A program made the position numbers and the translations under genes. Under the pieces are notes generated by a model, which was not told where the DNA came from, did not search any database, and saw nothing but the letters and a program-made list of their open reading frames with translations. A DNA stretch of 64,000 nucleotides from Trema orientale (lineage: Eukaryota; Streptophyta; Magnoliopsida; Rosales; Cannabaceae). The DNA is taken from assembly GCA_002914845.1 (NCBI GenBank), contig JXTC01000003.1, positions 3,141,828-3,205,827 of the forward strand, given 5' to 3'. Below are positions 11,600 through 23,130 of the stretch, in pieces; the first letter of the stretch is position 1; the number at the start of each line of letters is the position of its first letter.

Positions 11600-13206
11600 G
11601 GTTGAGAGTTTAGTTGCTTCTGTCTTTCAGCGAGGGAATGATACAATTTAGTGTACCAGTCACTTGGAAAATTACGACTTAAATCATGCAGAGATATTTT
11701 CCCAAAAAATGTCAAAGCAAAATCTTCCACGTCCTTCAAGAAATGATCCACAGGCAACCTAAGACATAACAAAGAAAGAAAGAAATAAATAAATGATAAA
11801 CCTTAATAACTGATTATTCTTTTGACTAGTAGTAGAACACTAAGACATGCAAGCAAAACAAGGTCACATAGAAGGAGAAAGTGCAGCTGAATATAATAAC
11901 AATCGGGAATGATATTGGGTAAAAAGGAGTACCAAATTACCAATCATCTTTTAAAAGTTTCGAAGTGGCAAAACTTAATAGCAAAATTGTATAACCATGG
12001 GGAAGTGAAGAACTTCACTGAAAGATACAATGTCAGTCATAATGGAGCAATTCTGGGGGAAAAGAGGCAAAATTGCCTTTCCATTTCAATAAACACCACC
12101 AAAACCATGAGATTCCCTAATGGTAGAGACAATTGTCAATTGTATCTAAATATCTATATCATCCAGACAAGAGAATTTCCAAATAGGCAATTGCTAAAAG
12201 ATATCAAACCTATAGATATAGTTACAGAGACAAATCAAACCCAGAAATCAAGAAAGAACCAAGTACCTCATCTCGCCAATCCCGAACACCCAACACCCAA
12301 ATCAACCCGCATTATACACCAAGAGTAATAGAAGAAGCACAAACAACTGCAATCACAACAACAAAGCATAGTCTCCTATACCCTAAAGCACGTCTGGTTG
12401 ATGTTTCACTTTCAATAGTGTAAGAATATCTGTAAAAGGTTTTGGAAATCAACCCCGCAGAAGATTAATCTCAACCCACCAAAAACAGATTCCACAGTCT
12501 AGCATGCAAATTTCTTCTCCCGACCATGCTTCCTTAACTTAAAATACTTGTATGCATCTTTAAGTAACCATCCAAACTCCTATACACCAGCACAAATTGA
12601 CACGTTGTGACCTTAGCAAAAAGCAAAAGATTTTATAGTCATACAAAAGGAATCACCTTCAGCAGGGATACACTCAAACAAAAAACAAATGATCTCCTAG
12701 AATTACAGTAAACTACTTAGCAGGGTTGTAGGTTTTCTCTTAATCCCACCCAAAAAAGAAAAAAAAGGAGAACAATTCTCCCAAAGCATAGTCGTATTCT
12801 TTACTCCTAGACATAAAATGTGAGTTAGTCCCTTAAAAAGATCATTATAAGGTAATGGTTCATTGAGGAATTTAATCAAACACTTCAAGCGCACTACAAC
12901 CATATAAAGCGAATTACTACGAAGATAATAGCATTCAGCAACTATTAAAAATAAATATATGAATAATCAATAAATAAATAAAAGAAGCTCAAATCACGTA
13001 ATAACCCCAAAGCATCGTGTCAAATTAGGGTTTAGGATCATAAACTCAAGAAAAACAAAGAGACATGGTTTTAGGGTTTTCAACAGAAGTGAAAAAAAAA
13101 AAAAGAAAAAAAAAAGAGAGGAAGAACTCACCGAATCAGAATCGGAATGACAATCCCTTGCACCGCAAGTCACCCCTTTGCTCAACTCTGACAATGTGAT
13201 TTTCAT
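11600..13206 (-). other. Upstream region of the MOS2-like gene, with a possible 5' exon at 13132-13206
   Basis: On the minus strand an ATG at 13206 opens 25 codons (MKITLSELSKG...DSDS) that run straight into a strong donor, TCG/GTGAGT, at about 13131. Joined to the acceptor-like site near 11620 it would give a short upstream ORF overlapping the MOS2 start codon. It could instead be the first exon of an unknown gene. I do not recognise the peptide. The 1.5 kb in between contains only chance ORFs. Confidence 0.3.
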
Positions 13207-13710
13207 ATTTTCGGGATTTTATAGGCGTTTAAACCAAGCCGAAAGCCAATCAAATCCCACTTATGCCTCCAGAGCAAAATAATTATAATAAAAAAATAAA
13301 AAAAAAAAATCCCACTTATGCCTTACTGTCGTTTTTGAAAACTCACGTCGTACGGATACCAAACGACTTGAATAGTAAATGCGGTACAAAGATTAATAAA
13401 AAGAACATTGTTGTTTATTGTCATGACCTTACGTAATAGTTTATTTAGCATTAATTTCTTTGTATTTTTTTTTCCTCATTATATACCTTCTAATTTCAAA
13501 TTCTTGCTAAATTAACGTAGTATTCCTTCAATTTGAAAGCCGTATCAATCGTAACATTGGATTACTTTTTTTTTCTTTCTTGATAGAATTACACTTGATT
13601 ACCTTTAGATAAACAAATCATGTCAAATTCCACCTCTCTTCAATTGATCAAAATAAGGTAATTTTTCTTTTCAAATTACAAATAACGAATACTCTTATCC
13701 AAACAACAAC
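13207..13710. other. Intergenic, no gene seen
   Basis: AT-rich, with A-runs near 13290-13308. Presumably includes the promoter of the minus-strand transcript, but no clear element was identified. Confidence 0.45.
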
Positions 13711-13722
13711 AATAAATCATTA

Positions 13723-13857
13723 GCCAATTGAAGTTAGCTCGTATATGATTTTTGAGACAAGCTAACCCTGTATGAGTGTATGGAAGGAGAGGGTTCGAAT
13801 CCTAATTAGATCAATTTATGTATAAATTTCATAATAAAAAATTTAAAATAAAACAAT
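13723..13857 (+). mobile_element. tRNA-derived SINE, about 135 bp
   Basis: It has a Pol III B-box-like GGTTCGAATCC at about 13793-13803 and an A-box-like GTTAGCTCGTAT about 60 bases upstream, followed by an A-rich 3' end. It is flanked by a 12-bp direct repeat AATAAATCATTA (13711-13722 and 13858-13869), which is the expected target duplication. Confidence 0.75.
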
Positions 13858-13914
13858 AATAAATCATTATTTCATAAAAAAAAAATCATCTCCATAAAAT
13901 TAATATGTATATAT

Positions 13915-14314
13915 TGTTGGAACTTCGCAGCGGAAGATTGGCCCAGGAATATTCAAAAATTTTCTCAAAACAATTGACTATATGAGTGTATAGTATTAAT
14001 TTATAGCAAATAGGAACACACAAAGAGAATAGATCTAATACCTCTTGTAGCCTATCAGCGGATCCTAGTTTTACTGTCTTCTAAACTACGATCTTCCAAT
14101 CCAAGCCTCAAGCACAACTGGATGAACGTGTGGGCGTTGCGTACAATTTCTTAAAACTCACACTTTAGGCACTTGCAATTTTCTCAACACATGAGATTGC
14201 AAGAGTTTTATTCTACAAAGAATAGGAAGACACTCTCCTCTTCTCTAGTTTATAGAGGCTCTATATATAATAATATGCAGTGTATCTCCTATCCTTATTC
14301 TACTAGGATTCCAC

Positions 14315-14350
<36 letters not shown>

Positions 14351-15200
14351 TAAACTATTTAATAAATAAATAAATTAATCAAATTAATCNNNNNNNNNNN
14401 NNNNNNNNNNNNNNNNNNNNNNNNNNNNNNNNNNNNNNNNNNNNNNNNNNNNNNNNNNNNNNNNNNNNNNNNNNNNNNNNNNNNNNNNNNNNNNNNNNNN
14501 NNNNNNNNNNNNNNNNNNNNNNNNNNNNNNNNNNNNNNNNNNNNNNNNNNNNNNNNNNNNNNNNNNNNNNNNNNNNNNNNNNNNNNNNNNNNNNNNNNNN
14601 NNNNNNNNNNNNNNNNNNNNNNNNNNNNNNNNNNNNNNNNNNNNNNNNNNNNNNNNNNNNNNNNNNNNNNNNNNNNNNNNNNNNNNNNNNNNNNNNNNNN
14701 NNNNNNNNNNNNNNNNNNNNNNNNNNNNNNNNNNNNNNNNNNNNNNNNNNNNNNNNNNNNNNNNNNNNNNNNNNNNNNNNNNNNNNNNNNNNNNNNNNNN
14801 NNNNNNNNNNNNNNNNNNNNNNNNNNNNNNNNNNNNNNNNNNNNNNNNNNNNNNNNNNNNNNNNNNNNNNNNNNNNNNNNNNNNNNNNNNNNNNNNNNNN
14901 NNNNNNNNNNNNNNNNNNNNNNNNNNNNNNNNNNNNNNNNNNNNNNNNNNNNNNNNNNNNNNNNNNNAAAGATCCCAAACTTTAATTAATTATTATGGAC
15001 TATATTTAGTTTATTATCCATAAATTTAATCCTCATGTATATAATACTTATATACTAAATTTGTAATCACATAAATAAACTAGGAATTTTTTGATATTTA
15101 AAGACATACCAATTATGCACAAATTCAAATAGAAAAATGTCATTTTATTACTTCAGCAAATATCCAAAATATACATGCTTTTAGGGCATAAACCCTAACA
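13915..15200 (-). mobile_element. Solo LTR of a Ty1/copia-type element, interrupted by the assembly gap
   Basis: Ends are TGTTGGAACTTCGCAGCGGAAG at the left and CCTAACA at the right. Read on the minus strand it begins TGTTAGGGTTTATGCCC and ends in CGCTGCGAAGTTCCAACA, a form common in plant copia LTRs. A 5-bp repeat TATAT directly abuts both ends (13910-13914 and 15201-15205), although this sequence is low-complexity. The N run hides its centre, so an internal region cannot be excluded. Confidence 0.6.
14390..14967. other. Assembly gap (N run)
   Basis: 578 unknown bases. Any reading frame called across it is an artefact. Confidence 1.
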
Positions 15201-15205
15201 TATAT

Positions 15206-15402
15206 ACCCCAATCTAATAGGTTTTTTTTTTTTACCTATGATCATTACATAATGAATACCATAATTTGAGTAGTTGGAAAAAAAAAATAACCATTACTTA
15301 ATATTTTTCTCTCTCCACTTTTATTATAAAAAAATACGCGTAATTAATTTTAATTAGGCAAAACAATAAAAAGATACCTAATATATTAATTTTTTGGCAT
15401 AA
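15206..15402 (-). mobile_element. MITE of the GGCACCAAT family, inverted copy
   Basis: It starts CCCAATCTAATAGG plus a T-run and contains ACCATAATTTGAGTAGTTGG and TTTTAATTAGGCAAAA. These are the reverse complement of matching blocks in the 15916-16156 copy. It begins right beside the solo LTR. The right end (TTTGGCAT near 15400) is diverged. Confidence 0.5.
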
Positions 15403-15915
15403 ATATAATTACATATTAAAAACAATTTCATTAAATTTCTGCATTCAACACAATTGTTAGTCTACAATGACACTTCTTTCTTTATTAGAATTGCAAATAA
15501 ATTTTTAAAACAAAATAAAAGGTAGAAAACCAAAAACAAAAATATTTCATGTTTTAAATTATTTTAATTAATTTTTATATATTTTGATTTATTTATAAAA
15601 TTTGAATTAATTTTCAAATTTATATTTTAAATACCCAAATGATATTTTTGGTAAAATTAGTGTTTGACACAAAAAGGCTATGAATTTATTATAAATTTTA
15701 AATATGAATAACAATATTGATATATACATAATGCAAGGTATAAAATATAAATTAAACAAATTATATAGTTATGTACAATATTTTTATCTAAAAATGAAAG
15801 AACATGATTAAGAATTTTTTTTTTTTTTTTTGAGTAAGTAAGAAATAAGAAATATCATGAAGTAGAGTAACTCTATTTTTGTATGGTGTATCTCCACATA
15901 ATACATATACATAAA
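15403..15915. other. Intergenic AT-rich DNA, no gene seen
   Basis: Very AT-rich, with a T-run near 15815-15832. No coding signal. Confidence 0.6.
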
Positions 15916-16156
15916 TGGCACCAATTCTGCAGGTTTTTTTTTTTTTTTTAACCTATCTATAGATATTATTTTGCCTAATTAAAATTGGTCATGTACATCT
16001 TTTCATGGTAAAAAATAGAGAGGGGAAAAAATAAAAAATGTGTATTTTTTTTCCAACTATTTCAATTATGGTAGCCATTAGATCATAATATCGGCTAAAA
16101 AAATACTTATCGATAAGTAAAAAAAAAATACTTATTGAATTGGGACGAACATATAT
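15916..16156 (+). mobile_element. MITE of the GGCACCAAT family
   Basis: Left end GGCACCAATTCTGCAGG plus T-run; right end TACTTATTGAATTGGGACGAAC, an imperfect inverted repeat of it. The internal block CTAATTAAAATTGGTCATG is shared with the copies at 15206 and 24547. Non-coding. Confidence 0.55.
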
Positions 16157-17058
16157 GTGTACACATATGGTCTTAAACAAAAATATATTGTGATTAGACA
16201 TAGAATGCCTGATGGTAGCCTAATGTCTATTGCCATTGTGCTTTAGACTCAAAAAGCTTACTGCTGTAGAGTAATCCACCTTCCATTTGCCACAACAATT
16301 TATATTAATTCATCATCGCACCACTGGGTTGCTACATCTTTTTTTCTCTCCCCAACTATTTTCTAAATACAGTAGATCTATCTTTAAAATTAAAATTCAA
16401 AGTCTTTTCTTAACACGCATTTTAAATTTTAGTTATTCTAAATCTAGCCAATAATAAAAATAAAATGAAAAATTTATTTTCCGTCGCACTAGTTTGAAGA
16501 TCTCCTACCTTTTCTTTGTCTTTTTCTTCAATATCTTGCTTTCACAATAAAAACGCACCCATGCATAGATGTATTTTAAAATTCTTTTAATTTAAAGAAT
16601 AGATAAACCGAATTTTAACGGTTCAAAATATTAATTGATTTTCTTTTTTTCTTAAAATAACTTTTATTTTTCTACTAAAAAGTTAGTTTTTGAGTTATTT
16701 TGTAAGAGTTTTTTGAAATGTTTTCATAAACCTTAAATTTTAGAGAGACCAAGGGAGAGAGAGACTCATTTCATCCAGTTGTTTGGAATTTAAAATTCAC
16801 AATATATTCTTAAATGACTATACAAACTTAATCCGCCTAAAAATATTTTGATTTTTAAGATTTTTTATAGGGTCGATTAATCTTACCAAGTTTGTTTGAA
16901 GGAACATGACTTTTTTTATCCATCAAGAGTTCAGTTGTCTTTCACCCAGCCGGAAAGACGGAAGAATATCCTCTTTTCCATATATGTTATTTTCATACTT
17001 TTTTTCTCGTATTTGTATTTTTTTTAAATAAATATTTCCATTTGTGAAAGTAATTATC
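16157..17058. other. Intergenic, no gene seen
   Basis: Mixed AT-rich sequence. No motif, repeat or ORF of note. Confidence 0.5.
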
Positions 17059-17655
17059 TGTTGGAGTTTTATTTATGGAAGCTGCGATAGAAACAACTGA
17101 CAAAATCTACAATATAAATAATTAATAATAAGTAGTAAATAAGTACGAATTATGGTCGATGCGTAATAAACACTGTCCGTAAGGAAAGATTTCGCCCCTC
17201 TCAGACAGTGTCAGGGTACGAAATAGGCTTCATGGCGGTCTTTCCTCCAAGATACAACGACCAATCTCCGACTGAGGGCGCACTCCTTAAGACGAAGAGT
17301 AGACAACGATACTACAAAAATTATCTCTAGCAAAATAAAATTATGCAGACACAAAAGGACCTCTCTTTAATTGTCTTTTTCTCTCTTTTTCTAGCCGAGT
17401 ACAAAAATCTCTCTCTCTAGCTCCTTCTCTGTCGTTCATTCTCTATGCCTTTCTGCCAAAACCATCTTCAAGCAACAGCTATATATATAGCTAAAACAAC
17501 TTGGAGGAGAAGCCAAAGTTGTACGCGTGGGGATCAAAAAATGCATTGAAGAAAAAGGCAAAAGCCTTGTTGACTAAGGTTATTACTTAGCAAAGGAAGA
17601 AAGGAATATTCCTTTTCAAGAAAGATTTTGGAATTTTAAATAATAAAATACAACA
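17059..17655 (-). repeat. Copia 3' LTR (full length, 597 bp)
   Basis: Starts TGTTGG and ends CAACA on the + strand. It is colinear with 21373-21879 over its first 500 bases, with scattered substitutions of a few percent by eye and one indel near the start (the other LTR has about 17 extra bases). Confidence 0.92.
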
Positions 17656-18225
17656 ATCCCCTACAAATTCCAAAATACAATTGTCTGCATAATACTAGAG
17701 ATAACACAAAAGTTTAATACTTAAGTACTGTTGCTTTTAAAGCTATCCAGCCATAAGATAACTAATTGTGACCCACAAGTACTTGGTGAAACAAAGTTTC
17801 TATGAACCAAAATACCTTTGGTATGGAACAGAGGAATAGCATCCACACTGAACTTTAAACTCATCGTTGTCTGCGAGTTGGCGCATTAAGGGCCCAGTAC
17901 CTTCTTGGAATTCATGAGTGCTCTAGAGATTCTGCCTAAACATTCATAGGAACAGGCCCCAGTTCCACACTCATGTAGGAGAACACTCCATCAAGTATGT
18001 ACTGCAGTATCTATACACCACCTCAATAATAAGGCTATGGATTTCACTAAGAGCAAATTATCACAACCTTTATCACTGCAGAAAAACATTATCTCGCCAT
18101 AGGATGGGATTTCTCAATAGTATACACAATAGTGTAGTCGATAATGTTACAAGACAACAAGTGACTTATTTTTACCTCTATGAACCTACTTCATGGGATC
18201 TCCAATCACATAGGTAAGGTTACTA

Positions 18226-20442
18226 TCACTCTTGCCGTTTGGTCCTAGGCATTAGTCCCATTCCCCTCGACGAGCTCACCACTAATCCCCTATTTAGAGG
18301 ATCGGCCAAATTCAACTCTGACTTCACATAATCTAGAGTCACTACTCCAAATTCCAGCAGCTACTTGATTATACTGTGTCTCAAATGTATATGTCATATT
18401 TATCACTTCCATGCTTGTACCAAAAATAAGCATATCATCCACATACAAGCATATAATCACCTAAGTGTTAAAATCAATAGATTTAAAATAGATAGATTTA
18501 TCTGCCTCATTAATCAGATAACCATTTGAAACTAACACTTTATCAAATTTTTCATGCCATTGCTTTGGTGCTTGTTTCAAGCCATATAAAGACTTAACTA
18601 ACTTGTATACCTTATGCTCGCTATCTTCAGCAATACAACCCTCTGGTTGATCCATATAAATTTCCTCCTCCAATTCTCTATTGAGAAAAGCAGTCTTCAT
18701 ATCCATTTGATGGATAAAGAGTCTATGAATTGAAGCCAAAGCGATCAAGACTCGTATTGAGGAAATTCTAGTAACAGGAGCAAAGATATCAAAATAGTCA
18801 ATGTCTTTCTTTTGACTGTAGCCCTTGGCTACCAACCTTGCTTTATATTTATCAATAGACCCATCAGGTTTCAATTTCCTTCTAAAAATCCATTTACATC
18901 CAATGGATTTCACTTCAGGAGGTAAGTCAACCAATATCCAAGTATAATTTGACATGATAGATTCTATCTCGCTATTGATTACTTCTCTCCATAAAGGAGC
19001 ATCAACTGAAGTCATAGCTTCCGTATAACTCTGAGGGTCATTCTCAACTAGAAAGACATAAAAATCATCATCAAAGTTAGTTGTCTTCTTCTCTCTTTTA
19101 CTTCTCCTAAGTTCAATTTCAAAACTCTCAGGTTGATCAGCATGAGTCTCAAATTGGGGCAAAGTCTTCTGAATAGAAGACTTCATAGGAAAAATATTCT
19201 CAAAGAATTCTGCATTCTTGGATTCAATGATAGTATTAGCATTAAAATTACTATCATTCCTCAAAATCAAGAGCCGAAAAGCTGCACTATTTTGAGCATA
19301 CCCAATAAACAAGCAATCAACTGTTCTAGGACCCAGCTTTCTCTTTTTAAGCTCAGGAACTAGACTTTGGCAAGGCACCCCCACACTTTGAGGTATTTTA
19401 AATTGGGTATATAACCCTTCCACAATTCATATGATGTCTTACCAGTCTTTTTATAGGCTATCCTATTTTGAATATGGCAAGCTGAAAGAATTGCTTCCAC
19501 CCACAAGTTTAATGCAGCTCCAGAACTCACAAGCATTGTATTCGGCATTTCTTTGAGTGTTCTATTCTTCCTCTCACCAACCCCATTTGATTCAGGTGAA
19601 TAAGGTGGTGTTACCTCATGAATAATCCCATGTTCCTCGCAAAAGGAACTAAGAGAACTACAATCATATTCACCACCTCTGTCAGATCTCAATCTCTTAA
19701 TTTTCTTGCTTAGTTGATTCTCCACTTACATTTCACCCGCTTCATCTTTGTAGCTCAAGAGGTATAATTTCATATCTAGAATAATCATCAATAAAAGTCA
19801 CATAATATCTTTTACCACCTCTTAACATTGTTTGCTTAAGATCACCCAGGTCACTATGAATCAAACTGAGTAATTCAGTTTCTCTCTCAATAGATTTACA
19901 TGTCTTCTTTGTTGACTTAGTCTCAACACACACATCACATTTTTCTATCTCTGAATTAGAGAAATCAGACAGTAAACCATGTTGCTTCATTCTTTTAATA
20001 TAAGAAAATTCACATGACCGAGTCTACCATGCCATGAATCAAGAGAATTAACGATATAAGCAGAAGAAGATGTATTTTCATTCATAAAAACATTGAGCAC
20101 ATTGAGCATGAACAGATCATTAGAACAAGACCATTTCCCAACAAATATCTCATTCTTACTTAGTACAAGTTTATCTCCCTCAAAAGAGACTTTAACCCCT
20201 GCTTTTCCCAGAATAAAAACAGACACAAGATTATAGCGGACGTTGGGAACATGAAGCACATTGCTCAATGAGAGAACTTTCCCAGAAGTAAGTTTGAGAA
20301 GAACTTTGCCTTTCCCCAAAACTGGAGCAGGTCTCGAATCACCCATAAAGACTTGTTCTTCTCCTTCCCTCATTGGCATATGGTCATAAAAAGTATTTTT
20401 GTCACCACAAATATGCTTGGTAGCCCAGAGTCTACCACCCAT
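18226..20442 (-). pseudogene. Copia pol relic (protease, integrase, reverse transcriptase, RNase H remnant)
   Basis: From high to low coordinate: a protease active-site region disrupted by a single-base frame change near 20428; a GAG pre-integrase block (DSWHGRLGHVN, near 20010); an integrase zinc-binding part (CDVC) and core (FIDDYSRY, RSDRGGEY, PESNGVGERKNRT) broken by a frameshift and stop at 19726-19780; another frame change near 19365; then reverse transcriptase with WIFRRKLKPDG, KARLVAKGYSQ, MDMKTAFLNREL and LYGLKQAP. A stop at 18461 precedes the YVDDM catalytic motif (about 18435). Shortly after this the sequence jumps to the last residues of RNase H (ADPLNRGL, about 18280), so the end of reverse transcriptase and most of RNase H are deleted. 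Not functional. Confidence 0.93.
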
Positions 20443-21359
20443 TCATTGTTCCCAGCAACCACATTCACTTCACAAACTACAACAGCTGCAACGACATTTT
20501 CTCCTTTAGCCATGTTGACTTTAGGAGAATTTTTCTCAGTTGTTTTGTGTCTCTTATAACATGTAGCAGCATGATGTCCAGGCTTGCCACAAATAAAGCA
20601 GTTACCTTTCTTCTTAAAGGTTAGATTATTTTTCTTGTACTTATTGTTATTAGGCTTATGAGCAGGACGCTCATTCTTAGGATTAGTTTTTCTCGTATTG
20701 CTCTCAACGACATTAGCCTTGGAAATTAATTCCTTGGCTTTGTCACCCATATCTCTCTTTCTATTCTGCTCCTCAATTTGAATATGAATAATTACATCTT
20801 CAAGACTCATCCGTTTTCTTTTATGTTTCATACTATTCTTATAAACTTTCCAAGACTCTGGCAGTTTCTCAATTAAATAACCAGTCACAAATGCTTCAGG
20901 TAAATTAATTTCTTCATTTTTCAAATCATTAAGAAGCATATGATAGTCATGAATTTGAAAAGAAACATCTTTCTCATCTAACATTTGAAAATGCAGAAAA
21001 TTACCTATGGTATATTTTTGTGCACCAGCATCTTCTACCACATATTTCTTATTCAAAATTTCCCAAATTTCATGAGCAGTTTTATAAGAACAGTAAACAT
21101 CATAAAGTTCATTTGATAAGGTACTAAGTATTGTATCGCGACATACTTTATTCGCCTTTTTCCAGTTATCCAGTAATTTTTCAAAATTATTAATACCTTC
21201 CACCGGTTATTTCTGAGTCAAGTACTTTGCAAGATTTAATGCATCTAGAGTATTGTGGACTTTTCCTTGCCAACGCTTGAAGTGGGTTCCATCAAAGGGT
21301 TGAATATTCTTAGTGTCTGGTAGTGTCTTCAATGCAATTAAAGCAGCATCCATAGACAT
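20428..21359 (-). pseudogene. Copia gag relic with premature stop
   Basis: An ATG at 21359 opens a typical copia gag N-terminus (PFDGTHFKRWQGKV). A TAA at 21207-21209 ends it after 50 codons, and the same frame then continues as gag. A CCHC zinc knuckle (CFICGKPGHHAATC) lies near 20585. The frame is lost at about 20428, at the protease active site. Gag would form the particle; here it is broken. Confidence 0.9.
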
Positions 21360-21372
21360 CTTTCCTTACGAT

Positions 21373-21879
21373 TGTTGGAGTTTTATTGAAAAAACAATGA
21401 CAAGTATGGAAGCTGCGATAGAAATAACTGACAAAATCTACAATATAAATAATTAACAATAAGTAGTAAATAAGTACGAATTATGGTCGAGGCGTGATAA
21501 ATACTCTCCGTAAGGAAAGATTCTGCCCCTCTCAGACAGTGTCAGGGTGCGGAATAGGCTTCACGGCGGTCTTCTCTCCAAGATACAACGACCAATCTCT
21601 GACTGAGGGCGCACTCCCTAAGACGAAGAGTAGACAACGATACTACAAAAATTATCTCTAGCAAAATAAAATTATGCAGACACAAAAAGACCTCTCTTTA
21701 ATTATCTTTTTCTCTCTTTTTCTAGCCGAGTACAAAAATCTCTCTCTCTAGCTCCTTCTCTGTCGTTCACTCTCTATGCTTTTCTGCCAAAACCATCTTC
21801 AAGCAATAGCTATATATATAGCTAAAATAACTTCGAGGAGAAGCCAAAGTTGTACACGTGGGGATCAAAAAATGCATTG
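21373..21879 (-). repeat. Copia 5' LTR, outer end missing
   Basis: Matches 17059-17550 and then diverges abruptly after AAAAAATGCATTG at 21879. The missing part would include the start of U3. Whether this reflects deletion or a later rearrangement cannot be told from this window. Confidence 0.88.
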
Positions 21880-22357
21880 GAGTTCGGATGGAAATGCTCT
21901 AACGAGGAATGCTGAATACACCATTCTTTATACTCCTTTTTTTTTTTTTACTATTTAACATGTTGTCTCTACTATTGGTTTTAATATAATTATGAGGAAT
22001 AATGACATAAAAATACTATAACTTTTGATTTTGCTCCAAAAAGTAACATAACTTTTGATTTATGTAAATTAGTACATTGACATTTTAAATGTCTGTAAAT
22101 ATGTATTGTATATAAGCTAATTAAGTGATTTAAATAATTAAAACCTTATTTGTCTTTATTAATTGGGCACGACTGAAATTAAAGCCTATTTATAAATATG
22201 CAATTGAACACAACTGGAAAAGTAGACAAATTCTAAAAACATATAAAAACGAGAAATTTGAAGCTAGTTACCCAAAATTAAAATAAACCTAATAGTTAAA
22301 AAAAAATTAAATAATAATAATAATAATATTCCTAAAACAAAGTATTCTTTGTTTGCA
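21880..22357. other. Intergenic, no gene seen
   Basis: AT-rich DNA following the broken LTR junction. No identifiable feature. Confidence 0.5.
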
Positions 22358-22538
22358 TCATTCTCCTGGGGTTTGAGAACTCAACTCCGACGAGTTAAAG
22401 CTTAAATACATCATAAATGAGTAATCTGAAATGTAGAAAAATCGGCAAGTAGAAGTTTTGATGTATGATGACAATGTAGGATCTGGTCTCTCTGTATTTG
22501 CTCCACGTTCTCCTGAGGAGAGGATGCACCTAAACACT

Positions 22539-23130
22539 TTACTTCTCAAAGTATACTCTCATATTGAAAATTAGTCCAATAGTCATATTAGAAGGAAAAT
22601 CAAATAAATATGCATTCGATCCAAATTTTGGATGTTGATGTGTAGGTAGACTAGGAATAATGGGTATAGGCATAGGCTCATTAGGTAGAAATGTTATAAC
22701 AGGCTTAGCTAGAGGTGAATATTTTTTAACAATAGACACAACTATAAGTTTCACAATTATGGGTAATTTTGTCGCATTTGGTCGTTAAGTTGGCCAAAGT
22801 AGCGTCAATATATATTGGTAAGCAACTTATCAAATGTCGACTCACTATCATGATTTCAAGATTGCTAACATGACTAAAACTAGGGTCTCTAATATAGACA
22901 ATATCTAATTCGTTTGGCCTAAAGGTCATAGTGATACTGGGGAGTATAGTATAGATCTTGATAAGATTGGTGATAGTAGTAGGCACTATATGATGGCCGG
23001 TTATGATAATATGGCTCATAGTAATATTGAGTATCAAAATAAGAGTTATGGTAGTATTGTTGACAATAATTAGAGTTTTGAAAATTCTTGCTTAATAAAT
23101 TAGCATAGATGAAGACACATATCAATCAAT
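22539..23130 (-). pseudogene. Gag-like relic related to the element at 54-56.6 kb
   Basis: On the minus strand, a Tyr/His-rich block (near 22930-23060: YYHNRPSYSAYYYHQSYQD) is followed by VRDPSF-like sequence and, at 22560-22660, PKFGSNAYLFDFPSNMTIG. The element at 54.1-56.6 kb has the same items in the same order: a Tyr/His-rich start, then [17 protein letters not shown]. The two are clearly related but diverged. Frame changes and stops interrupt this copy, and no LTR was found around it. Confidence 0.6.

Larger units (their letters stand above)
17059..21879 (-). mobile_element. Inactive Ty1/copia LTR retrotransposon
   Basis: Two LTRs flank a minus-strand gag-pol in the Copia order (gag, zinc knuckle, protease, integrase, reverse transcriptase, RNase H). 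The 3' LTR (17059-17655) runs TGTTG...CAACA with a purine tract AGGGGA just inside. The 5' LTR (21373-21879) lacks about 115 bp of its outer end, so no target duplication can be read. No tRNA-Met primer site follows the 5' LTR. Gag starts only 13 bases inside it. The coding region holds stops, frameshifts and a large 3' deletion, so the element cannot act by itself. Confidence 0.95.

Noticed and set aside
11225-11651. Plus-strand ORFs of up to 131 codons
   Set aside because: Antisense shadows of the MOS2-like coding exon.
11909-12328. 139-codon ORF on the plus strand upstream of the MOS2-like gene
   Set aside because: No recognisable motif, and its residue usage looks like AT-rich non-coding sequence. 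It overlaps the likely leader region of the minus-strand gene.
14379-14978. Long minus-strand ORF
   Set aside because: It consists almost wholly of the N run; it is an artefact of the assembly gap.
17059-21879. Copia element as an active retrotransposon
   Set aside because: A gag stop, several frameshifts in protease and integrase, a deletion removing most of RNase H, a truncated 5' LTR and no primer-binding site all speak against activity.
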